A stretch of DNA of 64,000 bases, taken from positions 620,001-684,000 of the forward strand of contig NZ_BMIA01000001.1 in NCBI RefSeq assembly GCF_014641595.1, read 5' to 3'. How positions within the stretch are numbered: position 1 is the first letter of the stretch; the number at the start of each line of letters is the position of its first letter. The stretch comes from Dyadobacter endophyticus. GTDB lineage: Bacteria > Bacteroidota > Bacteroidia > Cytophagales > Spirosomataceae. The translations under genes were made by a program, and so were the position numbers. Below are positions 60,586 through 64,000 of this stretch, piece by piece. The notes under the pieces are model-generated. The model had not been told where the DNA came from. It did not search any database and saw only the letters and a list, made by a program, of their open reading frames with translations.

Positions 60586-61008
60586 ATGAAAAAGACGATT
60601 TTACTCGCATTAATCTGTATCGCAGCCATTTCCTGCGACAAGAAGGACGATGCTGCACCGCAGCCTGACCTGAATCCGGTCAGCCTTTCCTATCAAAAGG
60701 CAGCAACGGTCCGCACTTCCGGAAGTGATTTGAAAGTTGAGCTCAAAGAGGTGAACGACAGTCGCTGTCCCATCAATGCCGATTGCGTTTCGGCTGGAAG
60801 TGCAAAGTTGGTGTTCGCAATCTCCGACGCTTCGAATCAGGTGAATGTGAATTTAGAATTCAAGGGCGGTTCCAAAAATGAACAGGTGTTCAGGCTGGGC
60901 GGAACAGAGTATGTGCTGACCGTCTCGGAGGTTCTTCCTTACCCCGAACTTCCAAAATCGCCCAAGCTTGAAGATTACAAAATCGCAGTATCCATCGAAA
61001 AAAAGTAA
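60586..61008 (+). CDS. Small lipoprotein with a DSRCP/C motif
   Basis: A 140-residue lipoprotein: lipobox AAISC at residue 17 (C is the modified residue), followed by an acidic tether. The globular part has two cysteines in DSRCPINADCVSAGSAK that may form a disulfide loop, and beta-type strands (VELKEVNDS, QVNVNLEFKGG, EYVLTVSEV). The motif recurs in small Bacteroidota lipoproteins of unknown role. A 14-bp terminator follows at 61037-61067. Monocistronic. Confidence 0.72.
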   Translation: MKKTILLALICIAAISCDKKDDAAPQPDLNPVSLSYQKAATVRTSGSDLKVELKEVNDSRCPINADCVSAGSAKLVFAISDASNQVNVNLEFKGGSKNEQVFRLGGTEYVLTVSEVLPYPELPKSPKLEDYKIAVSIEKK

Positions 61009-61036
61009 TAGATTCAGATTTGGTGTGAAGTGCAGC

Positions 61037-61067
61037 AAAAGGAGCCAGGACTGTCCTGGCTCCTTTT
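61037..61067 (+). terminator. Strong rho-independent terminator
   Basis: A 14-bp perfect stem, 61037-61050 with 61054-61067 (core GGAGCCAGGA), loop CTG, T-run inside the right arm and TCTC beyond. It isolates the small lipoprotein gene from the aldo/keto reductase. Confidence 0.93.
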
Positions 61068-61143
61068 CTCATTTTTGATCCCACAAGTGCTCCCAATGCA
61101 ATTTGTTTGTAACTTGAAGACTTCAAAACCCATTAACCATTCA

Positions 61144-62076
61144 ATGAAGCATATTTTTTCAAGGCGGGAGGCACTGGCCGGACTGGCCGCAGCTGGTGCT
61201 GGACTGGCATTGAACCCGTTTTCTTCCTCGGCAAAAAACGATCTGAAAATGATACTGGAAAGAAAGATCCCGTCTACCGGCGAGCACCTGCCGGTGGTAG
61301 GCTTGGGCTCATGGCAGCAGTTCGACGTTGGAGCGGGCACTGCCGAGCGTGCACCATTGAAGGAAGTTTTGCAAAAAATGCAGGAAATGGGTGGCAAGCT
61401 CATCGACGCCTCGCCTATGTACGGGCGCGCGGAGCAGGTACTCGGCGATCTGACCACGGATTTGAAACTGAATGACCGGTTTTTTTTCGCCACCAAAGTC
61501 TGGACAACCGGAAAACAGGAGGGGATCGACCAGATGAATGCCTCGTTGCAGAAAATGAAGCGCAAAAAAATCGACTTGATGCAGGTACACAACTTGCAGG
61601 ATTGGGAGACCCACCTCAAAACGCTGAAAGACTGGAAAGCAGCAGGGAAAATCCGGTACACCGGAATCACGCATTATACCGATGCTTCCCACGCGCGCCT
61701 GGAACAGATTCTGAAATCGGAAGATATCGACTTCGTACAGTTCAACTACTCCATACGTTCCCGGAATGCAGAAAAGAGCCTTCTCAAAGCAGCAAAGGAC
61801 AAAGGTGTAGCCGTGATTATCAACGAGCCTTTCGAGCAGGGTGCATTGTTCCGTGCAGTGAAAGGCAAGGAGCTGCCAGCCTGGGCCGGCGACTATGATA
61901 TCAAAAGCTGGGCGCAGTTTTTCCTGAAATACATTGTCAGCAACGACGCCGTCACGTGTGTGATACCAGGCACTTCGGATGGGAAGCACCTGGTCGACAA
62001 TCTCGCCGGCGGTGAAGGGCGCCTGCCCGACGAAGCTGGCCGCAAGAAGATGCGCGAATGGATTGCGGGAATTTAA
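61144..62076 (+). CDS. Exported aldo/keto reductase with Tat leader
   Basis: A 310-residue protein from the ATG at 61144; the frame from 61030 overlaps the terminator and is rejected. The leader SRREALAGLAAAGAGLAL is Tat-like. The catalytic residues are D and Y in LIDASPMYGRAEQVLG, K in FFATKVW and H in LMQVHNLQDW. Periplasmic aldo/keto reductases are uncommon and would need a reduced cofactor there, so cofactor-bound export is implied. Its stop abuts the PQQ dehydrogenase stop with no base between. Confidence 0.86.
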   Translation: MKHIFSRREALAGLAAAGAGLALNPFSSSAKNDLKMILERKIPSTGEHLPVVGLGSWQQFDVGAGTAERAPLKEVLQKMQEMGGKLIDASPMYGRAEQVLGDLTTDLKLNDRFFFATKVWTTGKQEGIDQMNASLQKMKRKKIDLMQVHNLQDWETHLKTLKDWKAAGKIRYTGITHYTDASHARLEQILKSEDIDFVQFNYSIRSRNAEKSLLKAAKDKGVAVIINEPFEQGALFRAVKGKELPAWAGDYDIKSWAQFFLKYIVSNDAVTCVIPGTSDGKHLVDNLAGGEGRLPDEAGRKKMREWIAGI

Positions 62077-64000
62077 TTATTCCAATGCAAAGGCTACATA
62101 CTGGTTGCCTTTTTTTGTTCCCAACTTGGTTCCGCCGCAGGCAATCACCACATATTGTTTTCCATTTACTTCATAAGTAGCGGGTGTAGCAAACCCGGCA
62201 GCCGGCAATTGTGTTTCCCAAAGCAATTTGCCGGTTTTTTTATCAAATGCCCTGAACTTCCCGTCCTTCGTAGCAGCGATAAAAAGCAGTCCGCTGGCGG
62301 TGACCACCGGGCCTCCGTAGTTCTCCGTACCGGTAGTCGGTACGCCTTTTGCTTTGAGTAATTCTACTTCTCCGAATGGTATTTTCCAAAGAAATTTGCC
62401 TGTGTTCAAATCGATTGCGTTCAGCGTACCCCACGGTGGCGAGATGGCTGGCAGGCCGTTAGCATCGAGAAACTTGTTGTAGCCAGTGCTTTGATATGGC
62501 AAGTATACTTTTTTCGAAACCGGTGTTTCAGAAACCGCTTCCACCTTTTCATCGCCAAACAGGAATGAAACCAGCGCCTGTTTTTCCCCGGCAGTCAGCA
62601 TGGTGAAGCCGGGCATCATACCTTTGCCGGTTGTGAGCAACTGGTTCACAAATGCCTTATCGCGGCGCGCGCCAATGTCGACCAGTGAGGGATAACCGCT
62701 TTTTGCATTGCCTTTGCGTTGAGGCCCATGGCAGGTCACGCAATAGGTGGTGTAAACCTTTTCGCCGGGACTCAGGTTGGACAGCTCGCTTTCTTTCGGC
62801 GTATCTTTCATTGTCAGAATCCACGCCATTTCATTGCTGTTTACATACAGAATACCCTCGTTCGGATCGGCCGCCGCCCCGCCCCATTCCGCGCCGCCAT
62901 CGAAGCCAGGCAGTATCACCGTACCTTCTTTGCTGGGCGCCGTGAAAAGTGCTTTTTTGTAGCCTTTGAATTTAATCTTCAAAGAATCTCGGTCGGGTGC
63001 GTGAATGCTGATATCGTTCTCGGTCAAGGTATAGGCTTGCCGCGCATACGGTGCAGGCTTGCTCGGAACTGGTTGGGTTGGCCAAGGATATTCGCCGGGT
63101 AATGCCGTTTTAGGAGCGGCGACTTCCTTGATCGGAAATAGAGGCTTGCCTGTTACGCGGTCGAAAATGAAGATATACCCCTGCTTACTGACCTGCGCCA
63201 CGGCGTCGATTTTGCGGGGCTTGCCATCAGGGCCGGTTTGTGTTACAGTAATCAGGTTGGGCGGCGCAGGAAGGTCGCGGTCCCACAGATCGTGATGCAT
63301 GGTCTGGTAATGCCAGAGGCGCTTTCCCGTACGTGCATCGAGTGCGAGAAGGCAGTTCGCAAACAGATTAGCACCTTTGCGTTTGCCGCCATAAAAATCG
63401 TAACCTGCCGAACCTGTTGGTACATATAAAATGCCTCGTTTCCGATCGATTGCAGTACCTGCCCAGTTATTAGCTGCGCCGGTGAATGTGTTCTTGTAAG
63501 CATCCGGCGGGAAGGTCTCGTAACCGAATTCACCGAGATAGGGGATGGTGTGAAAAGTCCAGACGAGCTTGCCCGTCCGTACGTTAAATGCCCGCAGGTC
63601 GCCGGGAGCCGCATCGGAATCTTCCGAGAGCCGCAATGGCATCACGATCAGATCTTCAAAGATCGTCCCGGGCGTGTTGGAAACCATGTATTTGTTTTTG
63701 GCGGTTTCGGGAAGGCCTGTGTGCAGGTCAATGCGTCCGTTATCGCCAAAGCTCTCGATGACTTTGCCCGTGCCTGCGTCGAGCGCGTACAGATGAGAGC
63801 CCATTGCGTGCAGGATGCGTTTGTCGTTGCCATCTTCCCAATAGGTAAGCCCGCGGCTGGTATTCGAGCCGTTTTTGGATTTGTCTCCAAAAATCCAAAG
63901 TTGCTTGCCGGTTGCCGCATCGAGTGCAAATGCCTGCACCCCCGCGGTTACGCCATACAGCACGCCATTCACCACGATAGGGTTCACCTGCGTTTGCCCC
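62077..64000 (-). CDS. PQQ-dependent quinoprotein dehydrogenase with inserted heme c domain (5' partial)
   Basis: The gene enters from the right edge; the visible 640 residues begin in frame at the window's last bases, so the N-terminus is missing. An eight-bladed propeller is shown by repeated W-motifs such as ALDAATGKQLWIFGD and RAFDKKTGKLLWETQLP. A cytochrome c segment with CVTCHG (about 62725-62750) is inserted between propeller blades, and the chain returns to propeller strands after it. The family oxidises alcohols, sugars or quinate in the periplasm. It converges on the aldo/keto reductase. Confidence 0.87.
   Translation of the reverse strand, partial: GQTQVNPIVVNGVLYGVTAGVQAFALDAATGKQLWIFGDKSKNGSNTSRGLTYWEDGNDKRILHAMGSHLYALDAGTGKVIESFGDNGRIDLHTGLPETAKNKYMVSNTPGTIFEDLIVMPLRLSEDSDAAPGDLRAFNVRTGKLVWTFHTIPYLGEFGYETFPPDAYKNTFTGAANNWAGTAIDRKRGILYVPTGSAGYDFYGGKRKGANLFANCLLALDARTGKRLWHYQTMHHDLWDRDLPAPPNLITVTQTGPDGKPRKIDAVAQVSKQGYIFIFDRVTGKPLFPIKEVAAPKTALPGEYPWPTQPVPSKPAPYARQAYTLTENDISIHAPDRDSLKIKFKGYKKALFTAPSKEGTVILPGFDGGAEWGGAAADPNEGILYVNSNEMAWILTMKDTPKESELSNLSPGEKVYTTYCVTCHGPQRKGNAKSGYPSLVDIGARRDKAFVNQLLTTGKGMMPGFTMLTAGEKQALVSFLFGDEKVEAVSETPVSKKVYLPYQSTGYNKFLDANGLPAISPPWGTLNAIDLNTGKFLWKIPFGEVELLKAKGVPTTGTENYGGPVVTASGLLFIAATKDGKFRAFDKKTGKLLWETQLPAAGFATPATYEVNGKQYVVIACGGTKLGTKKGNQYVAFALE

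Noticed and set aside
1..64000. tRNA genes, rRNA genes, CRISPR arrays, insertion sequences or prophage
   Set aside because: Reading both strands I found no tRNA cloverleaf pattern, no regular spacer-repeat array, no transposase or integrase and no phage structural gene.

Overview
The window looks like chromosomal DNA from a free-living Bacteroidota bacterium of the Cytophagales/Spirosomaceae type; Dyadobacter would fit, but that name is inference. The signs are a SusC/SusD pair, a secreted protein with a type IX secretion C-terminal domain, several RRxFL-type leaders on sugar-modifying enzymes, Bacteroidota-style promoters (TTTG, a 17-23 base spacer, TAnnTTTG), weak ribosome-binding sites, and roughly 50% G+C. 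I see no tRNA, rRNA, CRISPR array, phage or insertion sequence.

Layout. 1-5,825: tail of a response-regulator receiver protein, a YghA-like SDR, a type II NADH dehydrogenase, a CorA transporter, and a secreted FN3/T9SS protein next to a GH18 chitinase. 5,822-10,103: a large SNF2 helicase and a divergent DUF481 outer-membrane protein. 10,222-17,864: a Gfo/Idh/MocA oxidoreductase and an amidohydrolase, an aldo/keto reductase-SDR pair, a small helix-turn-helix-like protein, topoisomerase III, and a lone 85-residue secreted protein with its own promoter and terminator. 17,876-21,758: a frameshifted DNA-binding relic and a metallophosphoesterase/BamA-like fusion. 21,921-26,575: an OmpR-type two-component pair, a Usp-like protein, a bestrophin and a lipocalin-like protein. 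26,757-34,534: a 1,281-residue PmoA/PVC-propeller/HEAT/cytochrome c fusion, small enzymes, and a redoxin-TIM-barrel operon. 34,566-44,157: a BlaI/BlaR1 pair, GH5, VOC and TIM-barrel enzymes, a phosphotransferase, GNAT and a four-PAS histidine kinase. 44,338-48,910: DUF1080, DinB, a second Gfo/Idh/MocA, an esterase and a KduD-like SDR. 49,321-56,864: SusC/SusD, a small periplasmic protein and a PQQ sugar dehydrogenase lipoprotein. 56,971-64,000: three unrecognised genes, a GDSL/esterase pair, a small lipoprotein, an aldo/keto reductase and a truncated quinoprotein dehydrogenase.

Together the genes point to uptake of glycans (SusC/SusD), their hydrolysis (GH18, GH5, esterases) and oxidative sugar handling (Gfo/Idh/MocA, DUF1080, TIM-barrel epimerases, PQQ and heme c dehydrogenases). 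The two Gfo/Idh/MocA proteins, DUF1080 and the two TIM-barrel proteins are the family set used in the 3-keto-glycoside route, but here they are scattered over several transcription units.

The most unusual signal outside genes is a repeat family with three copies (18,023-18,072, 25,535-25,660 and 30,608-30,705). Each begins with a hairpin 3-5 bases after a stop codon, in the same sense as that gene and inside a tail-to-tail intergenic space, and the hairpin stem carries compensatory base changes. Also notable are the BlaR1 protein with 18 consecutive heptads and the orphan three-gene cluster at 56,971-58,997.
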